From: Saprospira grandis
GTDB lineage: Bacteria > Bacteroidota > Bacteroidia > Chitinophagales > Saprospiraceae
Direction of reading: 5' to 3'
Length of the DNA stretch: 64,000 nucleotides
Assembly: GCF_027594745.1 (NCBI RefSeq)
Contig: NZ_CP110854.1
Span: 2,646,501-2,710,500 of the forward strand
A model generated the notes under the pieces. The model saw nothing but the letters and a program-made list of their open reading frames with translations, had not been told where the DNA came from and did no database searches. The stretch's first letter is position 1. The number at the start of each line of letters is the position of its first letter. The translations under genes and the position numbers were made by a program. This document shows positions 17,743-27,770 of this stretch, piece by piece.

Positions 17743-18915
17743 ATGAAAACGCTAAAATATAGTTTTGTGGCCCTTATGGCCCTTAGTTTGGCCGCCTGCG
17801 GTGGGGCAGGAGTAGCGCCCGATCAAATGAAGGATCCCGCTAAAATTCGCCAAGCCATCCAAACAAAAAAGGAGGCCATCAAAACCCTAGAAGGCGAACT
17901 GGCCCAATTGCAAAAGCGCCTAGGGGAGGTAGACACCACGGCTCGCCCCGAGAAGTTTGTCGATATTACCACCCAAAAGGTCCAAAAAAAGACCTTCTCG
18001 CATTATGTAGAGGTACAGGGAAATATCACAACGGCCCAAGACCCTGCCTTTGCTAGCTCCGAAACTGGAGGCCGAATTACCGAAATGTTGGTCCGTGAAG
18101 ACCAATTTGTCAAAAAAGGTGATTTGGTGGCTAAGGTAGATGTGGAAAGCATCCGCAAAAGCCTAGAAGAGCTCAAAACTTCATTGAAGTTGGCCCAAGA
18201 CATGTTTGATCGGCAGAAAAAGCTTTGGGAAAAAAAGATTGGCTCTGAGGTGCAGTTTCTTCAGGCCGAAAGTCAGGTAGAACAATTGACCAAAAGTAAG
18301 GAGCGCCTAGAATTTGAGTTGAGCAAATCCAATGTATACGCCCCCATTTCGGGCTATGTGGAGAAAGTCATGCTCAAGGCGGGTGAAATTACTGGCCCAG
18401 GTTCTCCCATCGTTCAAATTCTCAATACCAACCAGCTCAAGGCGGTGGCACAGGTACCCGAAAACCTTTTGGGTAAGGTCAAGGTAGGCGATCAGGTAGA
18501 GCTCTATTTTCCGGCCCTTGGCCAAAGCCAAACGGCCCGTGTAAATGAAGTGAGCAGAAGCATCAACTCCACCAACCGAACCTTTGCCATTGAGGCCCCA
18601 TTGGCAAGCCAAGGCGGGCTGATTAAGCCCAACCTTTTGGCCACGATTAAGATTAAGGATTTTGAGGCCGAAGATGTGGTGGTGGTCAATAGCAACTTGC
18701 TTTTGCAGGATGTAGATGGCAACAACTACCTGATGTTGGCCAAGGATGGCAAAGCCAAAAAGCGCATCGTTGAACTGGGGCGCAGCTACCAAAATGAAAC
18801 CATGCTAGCCGCTGGCCTAGAGGGAAGCGAAACCCTAATCGTCAAAGGTGCTCGCCAAGCCATTGATGGCGATAAGGTGAAGGTACTGAGCTCTACTAAG
18901 GGGCAGAAAAATTAA
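17743..18915 (+). CDS. RND efflux periplasmic adaptor (membrane fusion) lipoprotein
   Basis: 390 residues with lipobox LSLAAC (Cys19). Helical hairpin residues ~30-60 (KKEAIKTLEGELAQLQKRL) are followed by a lipoyl-like half-motif and barrel: VEVQGNITTAQDPAFASSETGGRI ... VLVREDQFVKKGDLVAKVD, a coiled-coil hairpin (LKTSLKLAQDMFDRQKKLW) and the second half VYAPISGYVEKVMLKAGEITGPG, then beta-barrel and membrane-proximal domains. This is the HlyD/AcrA fold, linking the RND pump to TolC. It lies between tolC and the RND gene, the usual order. Confidence 0.92.
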   Translation: MKTLKYSFVALMALSLAACGGAGVAPDQMKDPAKIRQAIQTKKEAIKTLEGELAQLQKRLGEVDTTARPEKFVDITTQKVQKKTFSHYVEVQGNITTAQDPAFASSETGGRITEMLVREDQFVKKGDLVAKVDVESIRKSLEELKTSLKLAQDMFDRQKKLWEKKIGSEVQFLQAESQVEQLTKSKERLEFELSKSNVYAPISGYVEKVMLKAGEITGPGSPIVQILNTNQLKAVAQVPENLLGKVKVGDQVELYFPALGQSQTARVNEVSRSINSTNRTFAIEAPLASQGGLIKPNLLATIKIKDFEAEDVVVVNSNLLLQDVDGNNYLMLAKDGKAKKRIVELGRSYQNETMLAAGLEGSETLIVKGARQAIDGDKVKVLSSTKGQKN

Positions 18916-18926
18916 GGTGTTTTTTG

Positions 18927-19066
18927 GGGGCTTGCCCGCCTTGCAGGCGGGCCGGGCTGTGCCGCAGCTCGCTATTCGCTCGGCCCTGCGCCGCCTTCGG
19001 CGGCTGGGTCTGGCCCTTCGGGCCACTGCTATCCATCCCTAAGCCGAAGCGGGCTGCGCCCGCTTC
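18927..19066 (+). repeat. Composite hairpin element, family A
   Basis: Start GGGGCTTGCCCG. H1 CCCGCCTTGCAGGCGGG, H2 GCCGCCTTCGGCGGC, H3 GGCCCTTCGGGCC, H4 AGCGGGCTGCGCCCGCT. It sits inside the efflux operon, between adaptor and RND pump. Confidence 0.87.
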
Positions 19067-19093
19067 TCTAGCCGCAAGGACCAAGGGCTGGCT

Positions 19094-19216
19094 GGCCTAG
19101 CGATGTGGAGGGGGGCGGCGAAGCCGCAGACCCAAGCCGCTGAAAGCGGCTGCAGGGCCGAGCAGGCTTGCGAGCCCCGGAACGTAGCGCAGCAAGCGCA
19201 GCGCAGCTGAGGCCCC
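19094..19216 (-). repeat. Composite hairpin element, family B
   Basis: Minus-strand reading begins GGGGCCTCAGCTGCGCTGCG and ends ACATCGCTAGGCC. H2 AGCCGC/GCGGCT, H3 GCGGCTTCGCCGC. Together with the preceding A copy it makes a head-to-head A/B pair of ~290 bases within an operon. Confidence 0.85.
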
Positions 19217-19261
19217 AAAAAACAAAGATTAGTTAAATCAAAGCAATCAGAATCAAACGAT

Positions 19262-22200
19262 ATGAGCCAAGAAAAAAGAAACTCTACCGGAGTTTTGGGC
19301 CAAGTAACTTTGCTGTAGATAATGCCATTAGTATGTTTTTGCTAACGGGAATTATCTTCCTTTTTGGAGCGCAATCTTATTTGACCATGCCCAAAGAGGC
19401 CTTTCCAGAAATTGTGATTCCTACTATTTATGTGGGAACGACCTACTCGGGAAACTCGGCCGAGGATATGGAAAAACTGGTGACCATTCCGCTAGAAAAA
19501 GAGATTGGGTCCATTACGGGAATTAAAAAATTAGAGGCCACTTCTATTCAGGACTTCTCGAATATCATTGTAGAATTTAATACCAATGTAGAAGTAGAAA
19601 AGGCCCTGCGGGAGGTAAAAGATGCCGTAGACAAGGCCAAAAACGACGCAGATTTTCCGCAGGATTTAACGGCGGGTCCCGATGTTTTTGAAATCAACTT
19701 CTCTGAATTTCCCATCCTGACGGTCAATATCTCGGGCCGTTATACCGAGGACGAGCTCCGCCAATATGGCGAGTATTTGCAGGATGAAATTGAGAAACTG
19801 TCCGAAATTTCGGAAGTAAAGCTCAAGGGAACCTCAGATAAGGAGGTGAAAATTGATGTGGATTGGTTTAAGATGCAAAGCCGCAAATTGAGCTTTAATG
19901 ATATTGCCAATGCGATTAACATGGAAAACCTGACGCTCTCTGCTGGAGACTTTAAGTCGGAGGGTTTTAACCGCTCGGTACGGGTAGTGGGTGAGTTTAA
20001 GAGTGTTCGGGAGATTGAGAATATCATCATCCGCTCGGAGTTTCAAAACCCGGTTTTCCTCAAGGATATTGCTAGCGTACAAATGGGTTTTGAGGATCCT
20101 ACCTCTATTGCTCGTAGCGACCAATTGCAGGTTGTTTCTTTGGATGTGATTAAGCGTTCTGGAGAAAACCTATTGGATGCTTCGGATAAGATTAAGGAGT
20201 TGGTGGAAAAGGCGCAGGCCAAACGTTTCCCTTCTGATTTGAAGGTCCAAATCTTTAATGACCAGTCTGTAGATACCCGCAACCAGGTGTCTAACCTACA
20301 AAACAGTATCATTTCAGGGATCATCCTCGTTGTTTTGGTCCTTTTGTTTTTCCTTGGTTTGCGCAATGCCTTATTTGTGGGCTTGGCGATTCCCATGTCG
20401 ATGTTCCTCGGGATTTTAATCCTGAACCTCATGGGCGTTACCCTCAATATGATTGTACTCTTCTCGCTCATTTTGGCCCTAGGGATGTTGGTAGACAACT
20501 CTATTGTGGTGGTCGAAAACGTCTTCCGATATGTGCAAGAGGGCTATAGTCTAAAAGATGCCTCTAAGAATGCAGCGGGCGAGGTGGCCATGCCGATCAT
20601 CTCTTCTACGGCAACTACTTTGGCGGCTTTCTTTCCGCTTTTGTTCTGGCCCGGCCTAATGGGTGAATTTATGGGCTATTTGCCCCTCACCTTGATTATC
20701 GTTCTGATTTCTTCGCTCTTTGTGGCCTTGGTGCTTACGCCTGTATTTACGGCGGCCTTGATGACCAAAGAAAAAACACCAGAAGAGATTCAGGCGCAGA
20801 AAGGGAAAAAGCTCATCAACAACTTAATTTGGATTGGCGTTTTGGCCACTATTGCTGTAGGCGGCTGGATTACGGGCACCGATTGGGTCCGAAACCTCTT
20901 TGGTATCGTCACCATCTTGACGGCCATGAATGTCTTTTTGTTTGCTCCTGGCGCCGTCTTTTTCCAAGATAAGTTTCTCCCTGTACTAGAGAATATCTAC
21001 GATAAATTTATTGGTTTTGCCCTAAAAGGGATCATGCCTTACCTTATGTTTTTGGGTGTTATTGGCTTGCTCTTCCTTTCTGTGGTTCTAATGGGGGTTT
21101 TCCCGCCCAAAGTAGAGTTCTTCCCTGCGGCAGAACCCAAATACGTCAATGTCTTTGTCGATCTTCCTATTGGAAGTAGCATTGAGGCGACCAATGAATT
21201 GATGCAGGAACTAGAAGCCAAGGTAGAGGCCGTTGTTCGTCCCTATGATGAAAAGGGCGTTATTGAGGCGGTACTTTCTCAAATTGGAGAAAATACCTCG
21301 GATCCTTCTGGTCCCCCCGAACCTGGCGCCACGCCCAACAAGGCCCGTCTAACGGTTTCTTTTGTGCCTGCCGATGAGCGCCAAGGGGTATCGACTAGCC
21401 AAATTATGGAAGAAATCCGCCAATCGGTCCAAGGGTATGCTGGAGTAGAAATTGTGGTAGACCGCAACCAAGAGGGACCCCCCACGGGTAAGCCCATCAA
21501 CCTAGAGATTTCTGGGGATGATGTAGAAATGAGAGAGCTTTCGGCAGTGGCCAATACGGTCCTCAATAAGCTGCGCAATGCCAATGTACCCGGGGTAGAG
21601 GAGCTCAAGATGAACGTCAATGCCAATGTGCAGCAAGACCTCATCGAGATTGACCGAGAAGCGGCTCGCCGATATGGCCTATCTACTTATGATATTGCTA
21701 TGACGATCCGTACGGCCCTTTATGGCCGGGAGGTTTCTAAGTTTAAGGAGGGAGAAGATGAATATCCCATTATGCTCCGCTTTAGCGAGGAGTACCGCCA
21801 AAGCCAAGAGGCCCTAATGAACCAAAATGTGACCTTCCGAAATATGGATGCGGGGGGGCAAATTGTGCAGATTCCCATTTCTTCGGTGGCCAAGAAGGTG
21901 CCCAGCACTACCTATAATGCCGTTAAGCGAAAGGATGAGAAACGAACCATCACCATTTATTCTAATGTGCTAGAGGGCTTTAATGCCAATGAGGTGGTGC
22001 AGCAGTTGCAGTTCATTATGGAGGACTATGAAATGCCCGAGGGCTACAGCTTTAAGTTTACTGGAGAACAGGAGGAGCAAGCCGCCGCTATGGAGTTTTT
22101 GGGTACGGCCTTTACCATTGCGATCTTGGCCATCTTCCTCATCCTCGTTTCGCAGTTCAACTCGCTCAGCAAGCCCTTTATCATTATCCTTTCGGTTTTC

Positions 22201-22710
22201 TTTAGTACCATTGGGGTGCTCTTGGGATACATCCTTACGGGCATGGACCTAGTGATCATTATGACAGGTATCGGTATTATCTCTTTGGCTGGGGTGGTCG
22301 TAAATAACGCCATTGTACTTATTGATTATACAGACTTCCTGCAGAAGAGGCGGAAGGAGGAAACGGGCCAAGACCAACTCTCTGATGATGAGGTCAAGCA
22401 GTCGATTATCGAGGGCGGAAAAACCCGTCTACGTCCCGTACTCCTCACGGCGATTACTACGGTTTTGGGCCTCATTCCCCTAGCCGTTGGCTTCAACTTT
22501 GATTTCTATGGCCTAATTACAGAGCTCAACCCCAATATTTACTGGGGAGGCGATAATGCCGCTTTCTGGGGCGCTATGTCTTGGACGGTGGTCTATGGCC
22601 TTATCTTCGCCACTTTCCTTACCCTAGTCATTGTCCCCGTGATGTATTGGCTAATGTATAAGATGAACCGCTTTTTTGCTGGTCTATTTGGCCGCAATAA
22701 GGCCGCATAA
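19262..22710 (+). CDS. RND efflux pump inner-membrane protein (AcrB/HAE1 family), N-terminal frameshift
   Basis: Trimeric proton-driven exporter. The uninterrupted frame starts at 19333 (MFLLTGIIFLFGAQ) and runs 1125 residues, but this begins mid-TM1 and lacks the usual cytoplasmic leader. A natural start ATG at 19262 (MSQEKRNSTGV) is one base out of frame; restoring one T in the run at 19293-19296 gives FGPSNFAVDNAISMFLLTG, exactly the expected leader, and ~1149 residues. Hallmarks: MPKEAFPEIVIPTIYV, porter domains, TM4 region MLVDNSIVVVENV (Asp for proton relay), second-half equivalents GVVVNNAIVLIDY. Downstream is a terminator. The pump is probably inactive if the lesion is real. Confidence 0.85.
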
Positions 22711-22736
22711 ACCCAGGCTTTGATCAAGCTTATCTT

Positions 22737-22766
22737 AAGGTCTCTACTTCGGTAGGGGCCTTTTTT
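22737..22766 (+). terminator. Terminator of the efflux operon
   Basis: AAGGTCTCTAC-TTCG-GTAGGGGCCTT, a stable UUCG tetraloop hairpin, followed by T6. Confidence 0.88.
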
Positions 22767-22786
22767 GTTTTTGGGGTGGCTGTTTT

Positions 22787-22917
22787 GGGGCCTCCTGCCT
22801 ACGGCAGGCGCTACGTTCCGCAGCTCGCTGTTCGCTCGGCCCTGCGGCCTGACGGCCTTGGTCTGCGGCTGCGCCGCACTGCTGCACATCGCTAGGCCGA
22901 GGCGGCTGCGCCGCCTC
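22787..22917 (+). repeat. Composite hairpin element, family B
   Basis: Begins GGGGCCTCC. H1 CTGCCTACGGCAG, H2 GGCCTGACGGCC, H3 GCGGCTGCGCCGC, then ACATCGCTAGGCC and a terminal GGCGGCTGCGCCGCC stem. It lies between two converging genes. Confidence 0.87.
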
Positions 22918-22925
22918 CCCAGGGC

Positions 22926-24008
22926 TTAATCTTCTTTTTGGACCAATTTGAGGAGTTCTCTAGCGGCGCGAAAGGAAGAGCTTTGTCCATTGCGGACGGC
23001 AGTTTGCCAGCCGGGCCATTGGCTTTGGACCTTGGGGTGTTCATAGAAGTGGCGGAGCAGCTCCTGCTCGATACTTTGGCGCATCCAGTATTCGGCTTGT
23101 TCGGCTCTTCTTTGGGGCCAGTAATTATTATTTTGGGTAAGTTGGCAATAGTCTTGAATTTGCTCCCAGATCGCTTCTAATCCCTCGGCATGTAGGCCAG
23201 AGGCTAGACTGACCTTGGGCGTCCAGCCCGATTTTTGGGCCGGGAAGAGGTGGAGCGCATTGCGGTATTGTTGCTTTGTTCTTTTGGCGGCTTGCAGGGC
23301 TTCGCCATCGGCCTTATTGACCAGTAGGAGGTCTGCCATTTCGACCACCCCTCTTTTGATGCCCTGTAGTTCGTCGCCAGCATTGGGCAGCAGTAAAAGC
23401 ATAAAGAAATCGACCATAGAGTGCACCGCTAGTTCTGATTGGCCCACCCCTACGGTTTCTATAATAATGGGAGAAAAGCCAGCCGTTTCGCATAAAAAGA
23501 TAGCTTCTCGGGTTTTTCGGGCCACGCCGCCTAGGGCATCGCCAGCGGGAGAGGGGCGCACAAAAGCTTGGGGGTGGCTAGATAAAGTTTGCATTCGGGT
23601 CTTATCGCCGAGGATACTGCCGCCAGTGCGTTGGCTACTAGGGTCGATCGCTAAAATGGCTGGGCGAAAACCTTTTTGGATCAGCATTTGGCCAAAGGAT
23701 TCGATAAACGTACTTTTGCCCACGCCGGGAGAGCCTGTAATGCCCAGGCGGAGGCTCGACTTCTGTTGTTGGAGGCAGGCCTCAATCAGTTGGTCGGCCT
23801 TAATGCGGTCTGTGGCTTTTTGGCTTTCGACTAGGGTAATGGCTTGGCTAAGCAAAAGGCGGTCTTGGGCCAAAATTCCCTGCAGTAATTCCTCTACAGA
23901 GGGCTTTCGTCTTTTGAAGCGGGCCAATTGCTTTTTCTTGAAGCTTGGGGTTTCCGTTATCCCTTTGGCGATATGCAGGGCTGATTTTTTATCTTTATTA
24001 TTTTCCAT
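22926..24008 (-). CDS. meaB: MeaB/ArgK-family G3E GTPase
   Basis: 360 residues. Walker A GSPGVGKST at 92-100, then ILAIDPSSQRTGGSILGDKTRM, the MeaB signature, ETVGVGQSELAV (switch/G3 region) and LLLVNKADG (G4 NKxD). MeaB is the GTPase chaperone that loads adenosylcobalamin onto methylmalonyl-CoA mutase and protects it. The N-terminal ~80 helical residues and C-terminal dimerisation arm are present, and the length is normal. No mutase gene is in the window; it lies alone between a hairpin element and the divergent YD-repeat array. Confidence 0.92.
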   Translation of the reverse strand: MENNKDKKSALHIAKGITETPSFKKKQLARFKRRKPSVEELLQGILAQDRLLLSQAITLVESQKATDRIKADQLIEACLQQQKSSLRLGITGSPGVGKSTFIESFGQMLIQKGFRPAILAIDPSSQRTGGSILGDKTRMQTLSSHPQAFVRPSPAGDALGGVARKTREAIFLCETAGFSPIIIETVGVGQSELAVHSMVDFFMLLLLPNAGDELQGIKRGVVEMADLLLVNKADGEALQAAKRTKQQYRNALHLFPAQKSGWTPKVSLASGLHAEGLEAIWEQIQDYCQLTQNNNYWPQRRAEQAEYWMRQSIEQELLRHFYEHPKVQSQWPGWQTAVRNGQSSSFRAARELLKLVQKED

Positions 24009-24059
24009 CTCTATAGGTTTAGGGCCAATCTTTTTGCATCTAGAAGGAGCGAAGCGACT

Positions 24060-24180
24060 GGCCTAGCGATGTGGAGCAGTGGCCCGCAGGGCCAGACCGA
24101 AGCGCTTTAGCGCTGAAGGGCCGAGCGAAGAGCGAGCTGCGCAACGTAGCGCCGCAAGGCGAAGCCGCAGCGGAGGCCCC
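24060..24180 (-). repeat. Composite hairpin element, family B
   Basis: Minus-strand reading: start GGGGCCTCCGCTGCGG, H2 AGCGCTAAAGCGCT, H3 GGCCCTGCGGGCC, end ACATCGCTAGGCC. It finishes 18 bases before the start of the first YD-repeat gene, so it lies in that gene's leader; the open frame of 40 codons through it is not the real N-terminus. Confidence 0.87.
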
Positions 24181-24198
24181 AAAATATTAAACAAAAAT

Positions 24199-25419
24199 AT
24201 GAAGAACTACCTACAATTTGTCCTCCTTTTATGTCCATTTATGCTTTGGGGGCAAGCTTATCGGGAATTGCGAGTAGAGCAATATCAGTACAATTTGGAG
24301 GGCGACAGCATGCCCATCAAGAAGCAGATTTGGCGTTATGGCGAGGGGGGAATACTGCTGGGGCAGGAAGAATATGAATATCGGAAACAGCCAGCGGGCA
24401 GCTTAAAATCTTCTTTTTTGTATCAGTATGATGAGGAAGCGAAACTGGGGCAGCAGCAGCAATTGAAGTATTCGGTCAAGGGCGGGCAGCCTCAGTCGCA
24501 GCTCTTAAAAACCTATTATCTAAAATATGGGGCCGATGAGCAACTGCGGAGCAAGCAACTTTATTTTGATAAAACGGGAGAGTTGCAGCGGGAAGACACC
24601 TTAAGCTATAATAAAAAGGGCCAATTAGTGGTAGAAGAGACCTTTGATTATCGGGGGAGCACTGCGCATAGCTCTTGGCGGATGAAATACAACAAGGCGG
24701 GCAAGATTAAGAAAAAGGGGCGTTATGTACATTGGAGCACCGTAAAGCGGGGCGGCAAGGTGGTCTATAAAAAAGAGCGCAGAGCATGGTACAGATATAA
24801 ATACAACCGAAAAGGGCAGCCCAAGCTCATGAAAGGCAAGAGCAGCAACAGACGATACAAAACAGTTTGGAAATATGACGAGGAAGGGCGGATCAGCTTT
24901 TATCAGTCGCATATCTGCAAGCGTTTTAAGAACAGCCCCAAACCCAAAAAGAAAGGAGAAGAAGAGCAGAAAGAGAAAAAGCAGCCCAAATACCGTTATG
25001 TGAGCGAATGTCATACAAAGAAATATGAAAAAGGCCAATTGGTTTTGGAGGTAGAGTATGACCATGGAAAAGTAAAAGAGCGGAGCGAAACTAGCTACAT
25101 CCAAGATACTTTAAAGAGCGAATTAAAATATTGGGTAGCGGGCAAACTCAAGCGAGAAGAAAAATACTACTACGATAGTTTGGGGCAACTGGAAAAGCAA
25201 GAAAACTATTACTACAATAGTTTGGGCCTATTGAATTATCGCTTAGATATTTATTATAATAGCAAGGAACAAATTTTGCGAGAAGAGCAGTGGGTCCGAG
25301 AGCAAAAAGTAAGAGAATTGCGGCATCAGTATGATGCAAAGGGCCGTCAGCAAAGAACCACATTAATGCTAGAAGATGGGCAGAAATTTGAGAAAACCTA
25401 TTATTTTTATAAGGATTAA
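24199..25419 (+). CDS. Secreted YD-repeat-like protein 1 of 5
   Basis: Start set at ATG 24199: signal peptide MKNYLQFVLLLCPFMLWGQ. The mature part is built of short strands with repeating Y-D/N-x-x-G-x-L motifs (YNKKGQLVVEETFDY, YDEEGRISFYQSH, YDSLGQLEKQENYYYN, YDAKGRQQRTTLM), as in RHS/YD-repeat-like beta solenoids. The middle (residues ~140-280) is very basic, KKxG-rich. Not recognised beyond that; no toxin or core RHSxxD motif is visible. It is the first of five consecutive paralogues of ~376-414 residues, separated by 50-181 bases or overlapping, likely periplasmic or surface proteins. Confidence 0.7.
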   Translation: MKNYLQFVLLLCPFMLWGQAYRELRVEQYQYNLEGDSMPIKKQIWRYGEGGILLGQEEYEYRKQPAGSLKSSFLYQYDEEAKLGQQQQLKYSVKGGQPQSQLLKTYYLKYGADEQLRSKQLYFDKTGELQREDTLSYNKKGQLVVEETFDYRGSTAHSSWRMKYNKAGKIKKKGRYVHWSTVKRGGKVVYKKERRAWYRYKYNRKGQPKLMKGKSSNRRYKTVWKYDEEGRISFYQSHICKRFKNSPKPKKKGEEEQKEKKQPKYRYVSECHTKKYEKGQLVLEVEYDHGKVKERSETSYIQDTLKSELKYWVAGKLKREEKYYYDSLGQLEKQENYYYNSLGLLNYRLDIYYNSKEQILREEQWVREQKVRELRHQYDAKGRQQRTTLMLEDGQKFEKTYYFYKD

Positions 25420-25469
25420 GCTTGCCTATATTCTGCCTACAGGAACCTATAAAAGCGTCAAACTTTAGT

Positions 25470-26600
25470 ATGATCACTAATAATAAAATAAAGAAAGCGG
25501 CCTATCTGATGGGATTTATTGGCTTTTCTTTGGCTAGTCAGCCCCTATTGGCCCAAAAAGCCAAGGTGAAATCTTTGGAGTTTCAGCAAAGAGAAATCAA
25601 GGAAGAGATCCAAAAAGACAGTTTATTGACCACCAAAAAGGAGCTCAAAGAATATGATGAGCAGGGGCGCTTGATTTTGCAAAAAATCTTTGTGGCCAAC
25701 CCCATCGGTCAATTAACGCCGCAAAAGGAAGTCAAAAAAACCTTTGAGGGACGTATCCTGAGAGTAGAAGAAGAAACAGAATACGATGAAATGGGCGATC
25801 CGCTCAAGATGGAACAAAGCCATTACAATGACGACAAAGACATTGTAAAGCTAGAATACATCGACTACCTCAAAGCGCCCGATACTCGTTATACCAAAGA
25901 ATATGAGTATGACGAATATGGCCTGCTCGATAAAACGCTCCTTAAAAATGAGGAGGGTAAAAAAGTAGGGGAGGAGCGCTGGAAGTACAATGCCGATGAT
26001 GAAATTATCAAGTATACCAAATGGGAAAAGCTGCCCTCTGGTAAAAAATATAAGGAAAGCGAAAAAACCGAATATGACGAAAACGGCTTTTTGGCTTCCT
26101 CAGAAAAGGAAATAGATGATGGTCAGGACAAATACAAGGAGATTACCACCTTTGTCCGCAACCGAGTAGAAGAACAACTCAAATATAAAAATGGCGAGTT
26201 GATCAGTGAGTTTGGGGGCGCCAAAAAAGGCGGCTTTGATCCCTCTAAGGCTAGAGTCATGATGACCTTTAATAATGATGGCGGCGGCCTAGGCGGCGGC
26301 GGTGGCTTTGGTGGCGGCGGTTTTGGCCGTTGGGCCAATGAGGATGAATACGACGATAAGGGGAATAAAATCAAGACCATCCAAAAAGTAGATGATGTAG
26401 TTACGCAGATTACCTTCTATAGCTATGACGAACGCAACAATTTGATTAGTAGCAAGAAGGTGGATTATGAAGGAGAGAAAGAAACAAGAGTAGAGGAGGA
26501 GGTCCAAGAATTTGACGACAATAACAATATGCTACGTCGTGCTGTTTATGTAGATGGACAGATCATCTCAGAAAAACGCTACAATTATCAATATCGCTAA
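25470..26600 (+). CDS. Secreted YD-repeat-like protein 2 of 5
   Basis: Start at the ATG of MITNNKIKKAAYLMGFIGFS, whose hydrophobic segment ends SQPLLAQ; the frame opens 16 codons earlier. Repeats such as YDEQGRLILQKIF, YDEMGDPLKMEQSHY, YDEYGLLDKTLL, YDENGFLASSEKE and YDERNNLISSKK span residues ~40-370. A glycine tract (residues ~271-290, GGGLGGGGGFGGGGFGRW) is unique to this member and sits where the others have a charged loop. The final strands end YNYQYR. The next gene's frame overlaps its last 47 bases. Function unknown. Confidence 0.7.
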   Translation: MITNNKIKKAAYLMGFIGFSLASQPLLAQKAKVKSLEFQQREIKEEIQKDSLLTTKKELKEYDEQGRLILQKIFVANPIGQLTPQKEVKKTFEGRILRVEEETEYDEMGDPLKMEQSHYNDDKDIVKLEYIDYLKAPDTRYTKEYEYDEYGLLDKTLLKNEEGKKVGEERWKYNADDEIIKYTKWEKLPSGKKYKESEKTEYDENGFLASSEKEIDDGQDKYKEITTFVRNRVEEQLKYKNGELISEFGGAKKGGFDPSKARVMMTFNNDGGGLGGGGGFGGGGFGRWANEDEYDDKGNKIKTIQKVDDVVTQITFYSYDERNNLISSKKVDYEGEKETRVEEEVQEFDDNNNMLRRAVYVDGQIISEKRYNYQYR

Positions 26601-27684
26601 ACTTCTATTGCTTTTCTGTTGCTTGGGGCCTTCGCTTTGGGGGCAGGCAACCGATAGCATTCCGCAGATCAAAGAGAAGCGCATTCTCGATTATCGCCTA
26701 AAGGATAACCAACGCCTGCTGCAAAAAAAGACCGTCTTAGAATATAATATCTATGGCAATTTGGTGCAGCAAAGTTTCTATAAAGGCGAACAGCTTCAAC
26801 GTGCAGAGTACTTTAAATACGACCGCTTGGGCCAGTTGGTGGGCCGCTTGCGCTACGACTCTATGCAGGCTTTGGTCTGGAGCGAAGACCGACAACTAGA
26901 TGAGGAGGGCCGAAAACTAAAGGTGACCCAAACCGCCTATCAACCTCCCGGTTTTCAACAGCAGTATACCCTCTATAGCTACAATAGCCGAGGGCAAATT
27001 AAACAGGTCCAAACCTATAATACCGAAGACCAGTTGGTGAGCGAGGTGAACTACCTCTATAGTCAGTTGGGCGAGCTGCTGGGGAGCAACGCCTGGGACC
27101 TCCAAGAAGATGGTAGCAAACGCAGCCTCAGCATTTTGCATGAGTATAATAAAAAGGGCCAAATCCAACGCTCGGTCAGTATTTTGCAAAATGGCAAAGA
27201 TCGCTATAAGGAGGTCCGAAACTTTGAAAATTGCTTTATCATTGAGTGGCAACGCTACCAAAATGGCGTGCTCTATAGCCACTTTAAACATGATAAAGAA
27301 CAAATTCGACAGCAGGGACCCAGCGAAATTCCGCCCCCCTTGCCTTTCCAATTGTCTCCCCTAGAGTATGAGGAAAGCCGCAAAGACCCCCTTCAGCAAA
27401 TGGATTATCAACCACTCCGAAGCATTAGCACCAAGAACAATGATGCCGGCTTGCCCGTCAAAGAAGCCATCCGCGAAGGAGAAAAATTGGTAGAGGTCCG
27501 CTACTTTTTCTATGATGAAGCCCAACGCCTTATCCGCCGCAAAACTGTCGATAAGGTCAATGAGGAGGTCAAAGAAGAAGAGCTGAGCTATACCGCCAAA
27601 GGCCTCCCCCTCCAACATCGGCAGTATTTAGATAAAAAACTGATCCAAGAGCGGAGCTATGAATATATCTACTATTCTAACTAA
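26554..27684 (+). CDS. Secreted YD-repeat-like protein 3 of 5, overlapping start
   Basis: ATG at 26554 lies 47 bases inside the previous gene, in another frame, and gives MDRSSQKNATIINIAKLLLL..., whose hydrophobic core ends at GPSLWGQ; there is no later ATG before the signal peptide, so the overlap appears real and implies translational coupling with gene 2. Repeats include YNIYGNLVQQSFY, YDRLGQLVGRLRY, YNSRGQIKQVQTY, YNKKGQIQRSVS. It ends YEYIYYSN, matching the family's conserved terminal Y-x-Y strand. Confidence 0.68.
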   Translation: MDRSSQKNATIINIAKLLLLFCCLGPSLWGQATDSIPQIKEKRILDYRLKDNQRLLQKKTVLEYNIYGNLVQQSFYKGEQLQRAEYFKYDRLGQLVGRLRYDSMQALVWSEDRQLDEEGRKLKVTQTAYQPPGFQQQYTLYSYNSRGQIKQVQTYNTEDQLVSEVNYLYSQLGELLGSNAWDLQEDGSKRSLSILHEYNKKGQIQRSVSILQNGKDRYKEVRNFENCFIIEWQRYQNGVLYSHFKHDKEQIRQQGPSEIPPPLPFQLSPLEYEESRKDPLQQMDYQPLRSISTKNNDAGLPVKEAIREGEKLVEVRYFFYDEAQRLIRRKTVDKVNEEVKEEELSYTAKGLPLQHRQYLDKKLIQERSYEYIYYSN

Positions 27685-27770
27685 AAAGCCACTCTGGACC
27701 TCCTTTTTTTGGCCTTAGTCTGTACCTTTACCGCCCAATTTTACGATTTTCCTGCAAAACAATTCTACCA

